Below are positions 8,689 through 16,983 of a stretch of DNA of 59,848 bases, piece after piece. Under the pieces are notes generated by a model that was not told the DNA's origin, ran no database searches, and worked only from the letters and a program-made list of their open reading frames with translations. How positions within the stretch are numbered: the first letter of the stretch is position 1; every line of letters starts with the position of its first letter. Both the position numbers and the translations under genes were made by a program. The DNA comes from Pseudomonadota bacterium (GTDB taxonomy: Bacteria; Pseudomonadota; Alphaproteobacteria; Rhizobiales; Hyphomicrobiaceae): contig JAEXXM010000001.1 in assembly GCA_023405815.1 (NCBI GenBank), positions 1 to 59,848 on the forward strand, in the 5' to 3' direction.

Positions 8689-8979
8689 TCAAGCGGCGAG
8701 CTTCGTCTTCAGATAGCCGACGACGAGTGCAGTGAGACCGCCCGATATGCCGCCGGTCGCAAATGCCGAGACGATGGCGCCGATGTCGAGACCGGATGCG
8801 GCTGCGGTGCCGCCGAGACCGAGAAGTGCGCTGAGGATCTGTCCGCCGATGCCGCCGCCGATCGCTCCTGCAATGGTATTCCCTAGAGGGGTAAGTCCCG
8901 AATCCTTGCTGTAGGCGCCGGCGGCATTGCCGCCGACCGCGCCGCTCACGAGCTGAATGAGGAGAGAAGCGATGTCCAT
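8689..8979 (-). CDS. Small glycine-zipper membrane protein
   Basis: This 96-aa protein starts at MDIASLLIQLVSG; the longer frame to 9132 adds a poor leader, and a GGAAGG sits 10 bases before the chosen ATG. It is almost wholly hydrophobic with closely spaced glycines (AIGGGIGGQILSALLGLGG), a glycine-zipper pattern, and ends in a basic tail (LKTKLAA). The type is common in rhizobial genomes as a conserved hypothetical protein. Its function is unknown; membrane insertion or oligomerisation is inferred from composition. Confidence 0.75.
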   Translation of the reverse strand: MDIASLLIQLVSGAVGGNAAGAYSKDSGLTPLGNTIAGAIGGGIGGQILSALLGLGGTAAASGLDIGAIVSAFATGGISGGLTALVVGYLKTKLAA

Positions 8980-9183
8980 CGATTTGCAGCCTTCCAGGGC
9001 CGCTCCAATGCCCCGAAAAGGTGGATCCTCGTGGCCGCCGGCGCCGCGGCCCCCTTTCGCCGGTGGCAAATAGTATGCGGCAAAGTATTCGTCGCGGTTT
9101 AAGTGCAACGAGGCAAATCGAGCTTGTGACATTTGACTAAGATCGTGCGCCTCGGCAGGGGACTGGCAGTCATCGTCTGCCAG

Positions 9184-10986
9184 TCACGAGCGCTCGCACC
9201 AGATCTGGTACATCCCCGCGAACGTCTTTGGCTTCTTCTCCTCGAAGGCAGCCCAATTCCCGAGCGCGCCAGGCCAGGTATCTCCCGGGAACATCTCCTC
9301 GAAGCGCTGCCATGGGGCATTGAAGAAGCCTTTGAAGCCGAGCCCGCTGCCCGCGAAGAAGTCCTGAAGTTGCGGGATGGTCTGGCAGTGCTCCTCGACG
9401 TGCAGCAGGAGATCGCGAAAGCCGCTCAGCGTGTAGATGTCGCGAATGCCGCTGAGGCCGCTATCGGCGCCGAGCTCTTCGAGGAGCTGAGCGCGAAACT
9501 TGCGCAAGGCTTCATCACCGCAGCCCGGGCCCGGATAGCGTGGATGAGCGCGCAGCTGTTCCAAGTCTCGCCGCGCGAGCTCACTGTAGAGAGCGACGAG
9601 CATGATGCCCTGCGGCGCGAGGCATTTCGACAAGCCTTTCCAGGCGGCGAAGGGATCCGACATGTGGTGCAACACGCCCGTGCACTCGATGATGTCGAAG
9701 CGGCCGGCGAAGTCGGCGAGCTTGCCCGCATCGTTGATGTCCAGCTGAACGAACTCGATGCCGGATGCGCAATAGTAATCCGCCATGCGCGCCGCATAGG
9801 CGAGGCTTGGTACGGAGAGGTCGATGGCCGTGATCTTTGCGTTGGGGCCATAGGAGTGTGCGGCGGCGATCGCCTGCCGGCCCGTTCCACACCCGGCGAT
9901 CAGCACCTCGAACGGCCGACTCAGGAATGCGAGCCTTTCTGCGGAGAAGTGACGCCCGAGCAACTTTTCCCATTCGCCCGGGCGCAGCGTGTGACCGAGG
10001 CTCTTCCATCGCGGGTAAGGATAGCGCGCGTACTGCTCGGCAACCTTCTGTGAGACCGGATCGCTGATGACGCCGAGGCGCCGGATGGCCGCCGCGTGCC
10101 GAGCTTCCTCCAATGCCTCGTCGAGATATTGCCTAGCGAAGTCGCGGACGATTTGCGGGCGTACACGCGATACCGAGACGTCAGGATCAAGGATTTCTGC
10201 GGCGGGGCGATATAGCGCGGCCAGGATGAACCGCACTCCCTGCGCCGGCTCTCCCGCGAGCAGCGCATTGACATCCACTTTGTGAGCTTCAAGGTGCGCA
10301 CTCTCCTCCTCGCTCACGGGCCACACGTACTCGTTGACCCAACATTGATTGGCGAGCGCGACCACGAACGCCATCAGCGAGCGGTCCTCGAAGCGGTCGA
10401 GCGGCGTTTCAAGCAGCAGCACGCGCCGCAGCGCAGTAAGCAGCCGCTCCAGCTCGGGATGGCGGATGACGCTGTCCCGCAGCGCCTTCTGCAACAGGTC
10501 ATCACGGAACAGGGCGCTCCCGTCCCTGCGGACGAGCTGGCGTGCCGTGGCGATCCGGCCGTCGCCGTTGCTATCGGCGAGCGCGGCGTGGAGGGGACGG
10601 CGCTGGGCGAGATAGTAGACGGTCGCCTCGGCTACTTGGTCGCGATTGACGAAATCGTGGTCGAGCGCCGCCTTGAGGCCCCACGGGTTGAGCTGGACGT
10701 TGGCTGGCAATCCCACGCGCGCGACGAGGCTGCTGAGACGCCGAGCGGCGTCGACCATCTTGGGATCGACGCGCAGCGCTTCCGTGTAGTGCAGCGCAGC
10801 CTCGCCGATCTCGCCGAATCCATCGCTCAGTAGCGCGAGCTGATAGTGCACAAGTGCATTATCGGGATACTGCACCGCGGCCTGGCGAAAACATCCGAGA
10901 GCGGTCTCGAGGTCGCCTTCGGCGATGGCCTTCACCCCCCACTCCCGCCAGTCTGTAGCGGTTTTCCCACGCGCACCCTTTGCCAT
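9184..10986 (-). CDS. TPR-containing class I SAM-dependent methyltransferase
   Basis: This 600-aa protein begins with TPR-like helices (residues about 12-85; DNALVHYQLALLSDGFG and ALHYTEALRVDP). After a helical middle region it has a Rossmann methyltransferase domain at about 365-500: EVLIAGCGTGRQAIAA is motif I, ITAIDLS contains the acidic ribose-binding residue, and CTGVLHHMSDP with APQGIMLVALYS are motifs IV to VI. The acceptor cannot be named. TPR fusions of this kind often act on proteins or on other macromolecules. The gene stands alone between the glycine-zipper gene and a divergent secreted protein. Confidence 0.85.
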   Translation of the reverse strand: MAKGARGKTATDWREWGVKAIAEGDLETALGCFRQAAVQYPDNALVHYQLALLSDGFGEIGEAALHYTEALRVDPKMVDAARRLSSLVARVGLPANVQLNPWGLKAALDHDFVNRDQVAEATVYYLAQRRPLHAALADSNGDGRIATARQLVRRDGSALFRDDLLQKALRDSVIRHPELERLLTALRRVLLLETPLDRFEDRSLMAFVVALANQCWVNEYVWPVSEEESAHLEAHKVDVNALLAGEPAQGVRFILAALYRPAAEILDPDVSVSRVRPQIVRDFARQYLDEALEEARHAAAIRRLGVISDPVSQKVAEQYARYPYPRWKSLGHTLRPGEWEKLLGRHFSAERLAFLSRPFEVLIAGCGTGRQAIAAAHSYGPNAKITAIDLSVPSLAYAARMADYYCASGIEFVQLDINDAGKLADFAGRFDIIECTGVLHHMSDPFAAWKGLSKCLAPQGIMLVALYSELARRDLEQLRAHPRYPGPGCGDEALRKFRAQLLEELGADSGLSGIRDIYTLSGFRDLLLHVEEHCQTIPQLQDFFAGSGLGFKGFFNAPWQRFEEMFPGDTWPGALGNWAAFEEKKPKTFAGMYQIWCERS

Positions 10987-11206
10987 ACGCCCGTCCCACC
11001 AGAATGCCTTGAATATGGGTGCATCATAACCGTGATCATGGGCTGGAAAAGGCGGACGTGCGCCGTTGTTGCAACAGGGTCAACGGGGCAACGATAGGCG
11101 CTGTTGAGCACCCCTAGCCGCGTGGACGCGGGGCTTGTGGCGCGGATGATTTGGACACTGCTTCCCGTGCTTGCCCGCGGGCCGGTCGCCCGCTAGGACT
11201 TGAGCG

Positions 11207-11821
11207 ATGAACGGGGCGGGACCAGGAAGCATTCTGGCGGCGGTGATCCTGGCGGCGGCGGTCGCGGGGTCGGGTGCGCGTGCGCAGGATGCGGGCCCCG
11301 GCAATTCGTGGGCGCCGGTCGAGACTGCGCCTGCAACTCCACCAAAGCCCGCCCAGCCGCTGCCCAAGGAGCCGTCAGCCGATCCCGCGGCGAAGTCCTG
11401 GGCTCCGCCTGGTCTTGTCGCCCCCCCCGATAGCGCGCCGTCGGGACAAGTCTGCGGCAAGGCCGACTTCGAGGCCGTGGTCGATGATGCCGCCGGCGCT
11501 CTGCGCGATCTCAACCTGCAGAACAAGCCCGCCTTCCAGGAGAAGCTGCGCCAATTGAAGGACAAGCGCGGCTGGAGCCACGATGCCTTCCTGAAGGAGG
11601 CGGCGCCTTACGTGCGTGACGAGAAGATTGCGGTCTTTGACCAGGACTCGGAGCGGCTCCTCGCCGACATCTCGACGCTCGGCCAGGAGGGCGCCGACGC
11701 GCCGACGCCGGACTGCGCGCTGCTCGCTGACTTGAAGTCGCGCATGAAGACGCTGGTCAACACGCAGACCGCGAAGTGGAGCTACATGTTCCAGAAGCTC
11801 GAGACCGCGCTCGCGCAGTAG
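11207..11821 (+). CDS. Secreted protein of unknown function, Pro-rich N-terminus
   Basis: Not recognised. The 204-aa product starts with a signal peptide (ILAAVILAAAVAGSGARAQ, cleavage near residue 26), followed by about 60 Pro/Ala-rich residues that look disordered. The remainder (about 90-204) is helical with two Cys that could pair (VCGKADFE and TPDCALL). It converges with bpt 17 bases downstream. Probably a periplasmic protein. Confidence 0.75.
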   Translation: MNGAGPGSILAAVILAAAVAGSGARAQDAGPGNSWAPVETAPATPPKPAQPLPKEPSADPAAKSWAPPGLVAPPDSAPSGQVCGKADFEAVVDDAAGALRDLNLQNKPAFQEKLRQLKDKRGWSHDAFLKEAAPYVRDEKIAVFDQDSERLLADISTLGQEGADAPTPDCALLADLKSRMKTLVNTQTAKWSYMFQKLETALAQ

Positions 11822-11838
11822 CTGCGCAACGCCATGCT

Positions 11839-12582
11839 CTACTTCCGCACCCAGCCGTTGGGGCCGAGGTGCTCCTGCGGCTGGTAGCGCATCTTGTAGT
11901 TCATCTTGCGCGAGCCGTTGATCCAGTAGCCGAGATAGAGATACGGCAGCCCGAGCGTGCGCGCATACTCGATGTGCTCGAGGATCATGTACGTGCCGAG
12001 GCTGATCTGCTCGGCGCCGGGATCATAGAAGCTGTAGACCATCGAGATGCCGTCGGAGAGCAGGTCGCACAGCGCGACAGCCTTCAGCGGCCAGCTGTCG
12101 GGGTCGCTGTCGAGTGGGTTCTCGGGCTTCTCGCGGTATTCGGTGACGAACGTGTTGATGACGCTGTCCTCGACCATCATTGCGTAGTCGAGCACCGTCA
12201 TGTCCGCCATGCCGCCGTCGGAGTGGCGAGCATCGATGTAGCGGCGGAAGAGCGCGAACTGCTCCGACGTCGGCTCCGGCGGCACGCGGCGTGGTTCGAG
12301 GTGCTTGGCCTGCTCGACCGCGCGGCGCATCGACCGGGTGACGACGAATCCGTCGACGACGACGCGCACCGACACGCACGCCTGGCACCCCTCGCAGTAG
12401 GGCATGTAGGCGATGTTCTGGCTGCGGCGGAAGCCGCCCCGCAACAGGTTGTCGATCAGCGTAGCCGGCTTCTCCTGCGTCAGGTGCGTGAACAGCTTTC
12501 GCTCCTGGCGGCCGGGCAGATAGGGACAAGGTTGCGGAGCCGTGACGTAGAATTCCGGAAAGTGCTTTTGCTGCTCCGTCAT
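11839..12582 (-). CDS. bpt: Aspartate/glutamate leucyltransferase (bacterial N-end rule)
   Basis: The 247-aa protein matches Bpt, which moves leucine from Leu-tRNA to N-terminal Asp or Glu and so marks proteins for ClpS-ClpAP. Visible family features are the N-terminal CPYLPGR, then NIAYMPYCEGCQACVSVRV with a Cys cluster, the EQFALFRRYIDARH helix, and the conserved C-terminal run from YSFYDP through GTYMILEHIEYA to YLGYWINGSRKMNYK. The start is MTEQQKHFPEF; an upstream ATG at 12717 adds 45 unlike residues. The length is normal for the family. Confidence 0.95.
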   Translation of the reverse strand: MTEQQKHFPEFYVTAPQPCPYLPGRQERKLFTHLTQEKPATLIDNLLRGGFRRSQNIAYMPYCEGCQACVSVRVVVDGFVVTRSMRRAVEQAKHLEPRRVPPEPTSEQFALFRRYIDARHSDGGMADMTVLDYAMMVEDSVINTFVTEYREKPENPLDSDPDSWPLKAVALCDLLSDGISMVYSFYDPGAEQISLGTYMILEHIEYARTLGLPYLYLGYWINGSRKMNYKMRYQPQEHLGPNGWVRK

Positions 12583-12751
12583 TCTCCGACATCCCTCGAA
12601 CTGGGCATTAAGGCGCCGAGGGCGCCATCGACCGTAAGCCGATGATATGTTGGCGGTTAGGGCGCGATCAAGGCACCTCGTGTGCGAAATTCGGGAGTGT
12701 CGATACAGCCCTAACAACCCGTTTTGCGGTGCAAATAGGCGCTAAGACAAC

Positions 12752-13657
12752 TTAGCCGACGCCCTTGGTCTCGGTCCCACCGTAGCAGGCATTGGTCTCG
12801 AGAAAGTCGATGATCCGGCTGGCTATATCGATGCCGGTGGCCCCCTCGATGCCTTCCAGGCCCGGGGATGAGTTGACCTCCATGACGAGGGGCCCGCGGC
12901 TCGATCGCACCATGTCGACGCCGGAAACGTTGAGCCCGAGGGCCGTGGCGGCCTTCACCGCGATCCGCCGCTCCTCGTTGCTGAGGTCGACCTGCATGGC
13001 CGTGCCCCCGCGGTGCACATTGGCGCGGAAATCGCCCGGCCGCCCGATGCGCTTCGTAGCGGCGACCACCTCGCCGCCGATGACCAGCGCGCGGATGTCG
13101 GTGCCGTTCGCCTCGCGGATGAACTCCTGCACCATGATGTTGACGTTGGCGGCGCTGAACGCCTCGATGATCGACTTCGCCGAGCCTTCGGTTTCGGCAA
13201 GGATCACGCCCATGCCCTGCGTGCCCTCGAGCAGCTTGATGACCACCGGCACGCCGCCGACTTCCTTGATCACGTCCTCGGCGCGGCGCGGGCCGTGTGC
13301 GAAGGCGGTGACGGGAAGGCCGATCCCCTCGCGCGCGAGGAGTTGCAGGGCGCGCAGCTTGTCGCGCGAACGCCCGATCGCCACGCTCTCGTTCAGCGGA
13401 TAGACACCCTGCATCTCGAACTGGCGCAAAACGGCAAGGCCGTAGTGCGTGATCGATGCGCCGATGCGCGGGATCACGGCGTCGTAGATCGGCAGCCGCT
13501 GTCCGTTGTAGCGCAGCACCGGCTGGTTGGACGTTATGTTCATGTGCACGTGGAGCGTGTTGACCACGTCGATGGTGTGTCCGCGCGCGCGCGCCGCCTC
13601 GCACAAGCGCACGTGCGAGTAGAGTTGCGGATTGCGAGCCAGCATCACGAAGCGCAT
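12752..13657 (-). CDS. rimK: RimK-type alpha-L-glutamate ligase (ATP-grasp)
   Basis: This 301-aa ATP-grasp enzyme matches RimK: N-terminal MRFVMLARNPQLYS, then RIGASITHYGLAVLRQFE, the Gly-rich ATP loop LLEGTQGMGVILAE, QEFIREANGTDIRALVIGG, and the metal-binding MEVNSSPGLEGIE. RimK adds glutamates to the C-terminus of ribosomal protein S6; relatives act on other peptides or cofactors, so the rimK name rests on resemblance only. It precedes bpt on the same strand with a gap of about 170 bases, so both neighbours modify protein termini with amino acids. Confidence 0.88.
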   Translation of the reverse strand: MRFVMLARNPQLYSHVRLCEAARARGHTIDVVNTLHVHMNITSNQPVLRYNGQRLPIYDAVIPRIGASITHYGLAVLRQFEMQGVYPLNESVAIGRSRDKLRALQLLAREGIGLPVTAFAHGPRRAEDVIKEVGGVPVVIKLLEGTQGMGVILAETEGSAKSIIEAFSAANVNIMVQEFIREANGTDIRALVIGGEVVAATKRIGRPGDFRANVHRGGTAMQVDLSNEERRIAVKAATALGLNVSGVDMVRSSRGPLVMEVNSSPGLEGIEGATGIDIASRIIDFLETNACYGGTETKGVG

Positions 13658-13692
13658 CGAGCACCCCTGGAGCCTAGTGTAATGGTCGACAA

Positions 13693-13728
13693 GTCCACTG
13701 CATCATGTCGGCTGGATGTTGAGTGGAC
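13693..13728. other. Inverted repeat upstream of the rimK-type gene
   Basis: GTCCACT (13693-13699) and AGTGGAC (13722-13728) are perfect inverted 7-mers separated by 22 bases, starting 36 bases before the rimK-type start. The spacing could suit a dimeric regulator. Chance occurrence cannot be excluded. Confidence 0.3.
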
Positions 13729-13953
13729 ATTCCGATCCCGATCATATGAGGATCGTTGACCTCGTTGGTGTCCTCATGGTCGGGAGTCTCGCTTCGACCA
13801 TGCCGGACGTGGCGATGAATTGCGCCATCAGGACACCGCGGCCCCTAACCGGTTATGAACCGCGACGCGGGGGCCAGCCGCGTGGTCCATCATCGGAAAA
13901 TGAGAGAAAAGTTAGGCCCGACGCTTGTGCTGCCTGGCCCGCCCACGGCGAAA

Positions 13954-14223
13954 TCAGACGCGACGGGCAGACTGCAGGAGCCTTTCTTGGCCGGGACCCC
14001 CGGAATAGGCCGGATCGGCGGCCGCCGGAGCCGAGAATGCAGGCCCCTCCTGCTCCTGCTCGGGATCGATCGAGGCGTAGAGCAGCGTCGCCGCAGTCGC
14101 GATCGTCACGAACAGGATCACGATCCCGAGCAACGTCCGCTTGAGGGCCCATTGAAGCGTCGGCGCCTGCAGCATCACAGCACTCGCACCCTCAACGCGC
14201 CCAGGCGTCGTGGTCGTTGACAT
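13954..14223 (-). CDS. Small single-pass membrane protein
   Basis: The 89-aa product starting MSTTTTPGRVEG has one clear membrane segment (GIVILFVTIATAATLLYAS, about residues 33-52) and a short acidic, Pro/Ala-rich C-terminal part. An ATG four codons upstream (14235) is also possible. It was not recognised. No ribosome binding site decides the start clearly. Confidence 0.5.
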   Translation of the reverse strand: MSTTTTPGRVEGASAVMLQAPTLQWALKRTLLGIVILFVTIATAATLLYASIDPEQEQEGPAFSAPAAADPAYSGGPGQERLLQSARRV

Positions 14224-14541
14224 GGCTTTTCGCACTCTGATTCAAAGGTGAAGAGTTAGGCGTCCCTCGGCGTGGCGGTTTCCCCGCACGCTTTATCCAC
14301 AACATCCATGAAAGACCTTGGGCCCCCGGTCAAGGCTCGTCAGGAGGTCCCGAACGTTCTCGTGCCGCGACGTTGTGGCCGCGCCACGCCCACTTGCGCG
14401 GCGCACAATTTTTAGCGTTCGAGACAGCGCCAGCGGTCGGCTCCGTGCAAGGGAATCGCCGGCGCCGGAGGCAATCTGCGTTCTCCGGCCAGCTCCCGAT
14501 GCTCCTCGCCAGCCGAGCCGCATCGAGCGGAATGCCGGCGC
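14224..14541. other. Intergenic region without a convincing gene
   Basis: The 318 bases between the small membrane protein and the acyl-ACP synthetase contain only short Arg-rich frames that look like noise. No tRNA, repeat or clear terminator was seen. Confidence 0.5.
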
Positions 14542-16128
14542 TTAGACAGTCCCCGGACGCGATTGCCGCGCCATCTCGACAGTGGCCTGCAGATCGACCT
14601 TTCCCGTGGCGAGGAGCGGCACCGCCGAGACGACGAGGATGGACTTCGGAACCCACAGCTCGGGGAAGCCCTCCTGCCGCGCGTAGGCGAGAAGCTCGTC
14701 CTTGTTCGCGGCCGCCTTGTCGGTGACGAGCAGCAGCTGCTCTCCCTTGCGCGGATCGGGGAAGCTCAAGCACACGTGCTGCGCGTCGTTCCACAATCCG
14801 CATGCGAGCGTCTCGATGGCTCCGAGCGACACCATCTCTCCGCCGAGCTTGGCGAAGCGTTTGGCGCGCCCGCAGATGCGCACGAAACCATCGTCGATCG
14901 AGACGATGTCGCCGGTATCGTGCCAGCCATCCTTCGGTGAGACGATGATCCCCGGATTGTCGGCGAAGATGTAGCCGGCCATCACGTTCGGCCCGCGCAC
15001 GAACAGGCGCTTGCCCTCGTTGAGCCCCGGGACCGGCTCGAGCCGCGTCTCGATCCCCGGCAGGAGGCGACCCACCGTGCCGTGGCGATTGTCCTCCGGA
15101 ACGTTGACGGCGAGTACCGGCGACGTTTCTGTGACGCCGTACCCTTCGAGGATTTCCGCTCCGGTCTGAGACCACAATTCGCGCGTTGGCTCCTTGACCT
15201 TCTCGGCCCCGGCGACGGCGTAGCGAAGGCTCGCGAGCTGCCCCGGCTCGGCCGCGCGCGCGTATCCGGCAAGGAACGTGTCCGTCGACACCATCAGCGT
15301 CGCCTTCACCTTCTCGATGAACTTCGGGATCTGCTTGTAGTGCAGCGGGCTCGGGTAGAGTGCGCATTTGACGCCCGAGAACAGCGGCACGAACGTACCC
15401 GCCGTCAGACCGAAGGAATGGAACATCGGTAGCGGATTGAGCAGTATCTCTCCGGGAAGGAGCACGGTCGAAAGCTGCGCGATCGATTGCGCGATGTTCG
15501 ACACGAGGTTCGCGTTGGTGAGCACGACGCCTTTCGGCGCGCCCTCGGTCCCCGATGTGAAGAGGATGATTGCCGGATTGTCGGCTTTCTCCGGCGCCGC
15601 GCGGAAGAGAAGTTTCGCGCACGCTGCGCGCGCCACGCCCGCGAGCTTGTCGAGGATGCCGATGCTGGCGCGAACGTCCTCGAGGTAGACGATGCGCGTC
15701 TTCTGTCCGGGCGCATATTCGGCCTGGCTGAGCGCTTGGATGAGCTCCTGGAAGTTGCCCGCCTCGACGAAGCGCCGCGAGGTGAGGACGGTGCGCAGTT
15801 GCGCGGTTCTGATCGCCGAGGCGAGAGCCTTCTTGCCGGCGGAGAAGTTGAGCAGCACTGCAACGCGGTCGTAGGCGTTGATGCCGAGTACGGTGACGAC
15901 GAGGCCGATGGCGTTGGGCAGCAGCACGCCGACATTCTCTCCCGCCTGCGCAAAGGAGCGCAGCTTTCCGCCGAGCACCAGGCTGGCGAGGGTGAGAGCC
16001 CGATAAGAGAGCGCGGTGCCGTCCGCATCCTCGATGATCACGCGGTCTGGGCCGTGCTTGCCCGCGGCTTCGAGGAAGCCGGAAAAGAGGGTGGTGCGGG
16101 CGTGGGCGGGATCGAATGTGTGCGTCAT
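14542..16128 (-). CDS. AMP-forming acyl-ACP/acyl-CoA synthetase, like the C-terminal half of Aas
   Basis: This 528-aa ANL-superfamily enzyme carries the AMP-binding loop FTSGTEGAPKGV, the motif GYGVTETSP, the ATP-binding YDTGD-like WHDTGDI and the hinge GRAKRFAKLGGEMVSL. The stretch AGAEKVKEPTREL and the GRAKRFAK-GEMVSL block closely resemble the acyl-ACP synthetase half of E. coli Aas, which reacylates lysophospholipids, but the N-terminal acyltransferase half is absent. It probably activates long-chain fatty acids as acyl-AMP and loads ACP or CoA. A partner acyltransferase is not seen nearby. Confidence 0.85.
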   Translation of the reverse strand: MTHTFDPAHARTTLFSGFLEAAGKHGPDRVIIEDADGTALSYRALTLASLVLGGKLRSFAQAGENVGVLLPNAIGLVVTVLGINAYDRVAVLLNFSAGKKALASAIRTAQLRTVLTSRRFVEAGNFQELIQALSQAEYAPGQKTRIVYLEDVRASIGILDKLAGVARAACAKLLFRAAPEKADNPAIILFTSGTEGAPKGVVLTNANLVSNIAQSIAQLSTVLLPGEILLNPLPMFHSFGLTAGTFVPLFSGVKCALYPSPLHYKQIPKFIEKVKATLMVSTDTFLAGYARAAEPGQLASLRYAVAGAEKVKEPTRELWSQTGAEILEGYGVTETSPVLAVNVPEDNRHGTVGRLLPGIETRLEPVPGLNEGKRLFVRGPNVMAGYIFADNPGIIVSPKDGWHDTGDIVSIDDGFVRICGRAKRFAKLGGEMVSLGAIETLACGLWNDAQHVCLSFPDPRKGEQLLLVTDKAAANKDELLAYARQEGFPELWVPKSILVVSAVPLLATGKVDLQATVEMARQSRPGTV

Positions 16129-16563
16129 CGAAATTCTTAAATTGTGCCGGGAACGCCGGCGCCATGGTTATGCCGTTGTAGCGGGAAGGGGGCCGCACGC
16201 AATCGCTGTTCGATCTCGCAATCGCAGCATAGGCGGGGCACGGAGGGTTTGTGCATTGCAGCAAAATTTGCCGAAAAGGAGGGCATGCGGACGATCCGTC
16301 TGATGCCTAAAGTGTCGCAATCGCCACAATGTGCTAGGAAAAAAGGCCAGCAATATCAATTGAATGGCGTGACACGGTGCTGGGTTGCCACTTATTCCCG
16401 GTTTGTCCGGGAATTGGGCACTTTCTGCTCATGAATGAAACTTGAGCAGCGCCCGATTCGCGCCTACGCTTCAATCAATAACAACAAGAAGCGACGAGGA
16501 CACGACCAAGGCGGATCCGGCTCTCTCACGAGGGCGATTTCGGCAGGAACCTTGGGGTGTCAC
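16129..16563. other. Intergenic region upstream of a small Cys protein
   Basis: These 435 bases are lower in GC than the flanks and hold no convincing gene. They include the divergent promoter regions of the acyl-ACP synthetase and the gene at 16564. Confidence 0.5.
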
Positions 16564-16770
16564 ATGATTGAAGTCGTCGCGATGGTTTGCTCCATCCAAG
16601 TCCCGAACAGATGCAAGGACGTGCACCTGTCATTTGCCGCGGAGTCGGTGACCCCGCAGCAATGCATGATGTACGGCCAGGCCGAGCTTGCGAAGTGGAC
16701 CATCGGCAATCCCGACTGGCAGATCCGCAAATTCACCTGCGGCCGCGCCGGACGTTTCGCAAAGGCTTAG
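16564..16770 (+). CDS. Conserved small cysteine-containing protein
   Basis: The 68-aa protein starts MIEVVAMVCSIQ; a longer frame from 16435 is Lys/Arg-rich noise. It has four Cys at about residues 9, 16, 35 and 58 and the segment AELAKWTIGNPDWQIRKF, a pattern I associate with a small conserved rhizobial hypothetical protein. No signal peptide or membrane segment is evident. The Cys could bind metal or pair after export. Function unknown. Confidence 0.65.
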   Translation: MIEVVAMVCSIQVPNRCKDVHLSFAAESVTPQQCMMYGQAELAKWTIGNPDWQIRKFTCGRAGRFAKA

Positions 16771-16983
16771 GCAGGTCGACAGGGCCGTGCCGGAGGCTTG
16801 GTAGCCGGCGCTCGCCGTTATGGCTCCAACCGTTCTCGCACGGGCAACGAGAACGGACGAGCTGGCGGGAATTACGATCCAATCGGCTGGCTGCAGCGGC
16901 AACTTGATCCTTTGCCGTTGACTTGCCGACCGCCATCGCCTCCCTAGGCCGGACCCGCCCAGCGGGCACCAAGGGAGAGAGCG

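Noticed and set aside
14330..16264. 644-codon minus frame
   Set aside because: Shadow of the acyl-ACP synthetase gene; Arg-rich.
16880..16983. SAM-II-like riboswitch before metY
   Set aside because: A CTTGC stretch and nearby G/C blocks are present, but the conserved A-rich stretches and the pseudoknot pairing are missing.
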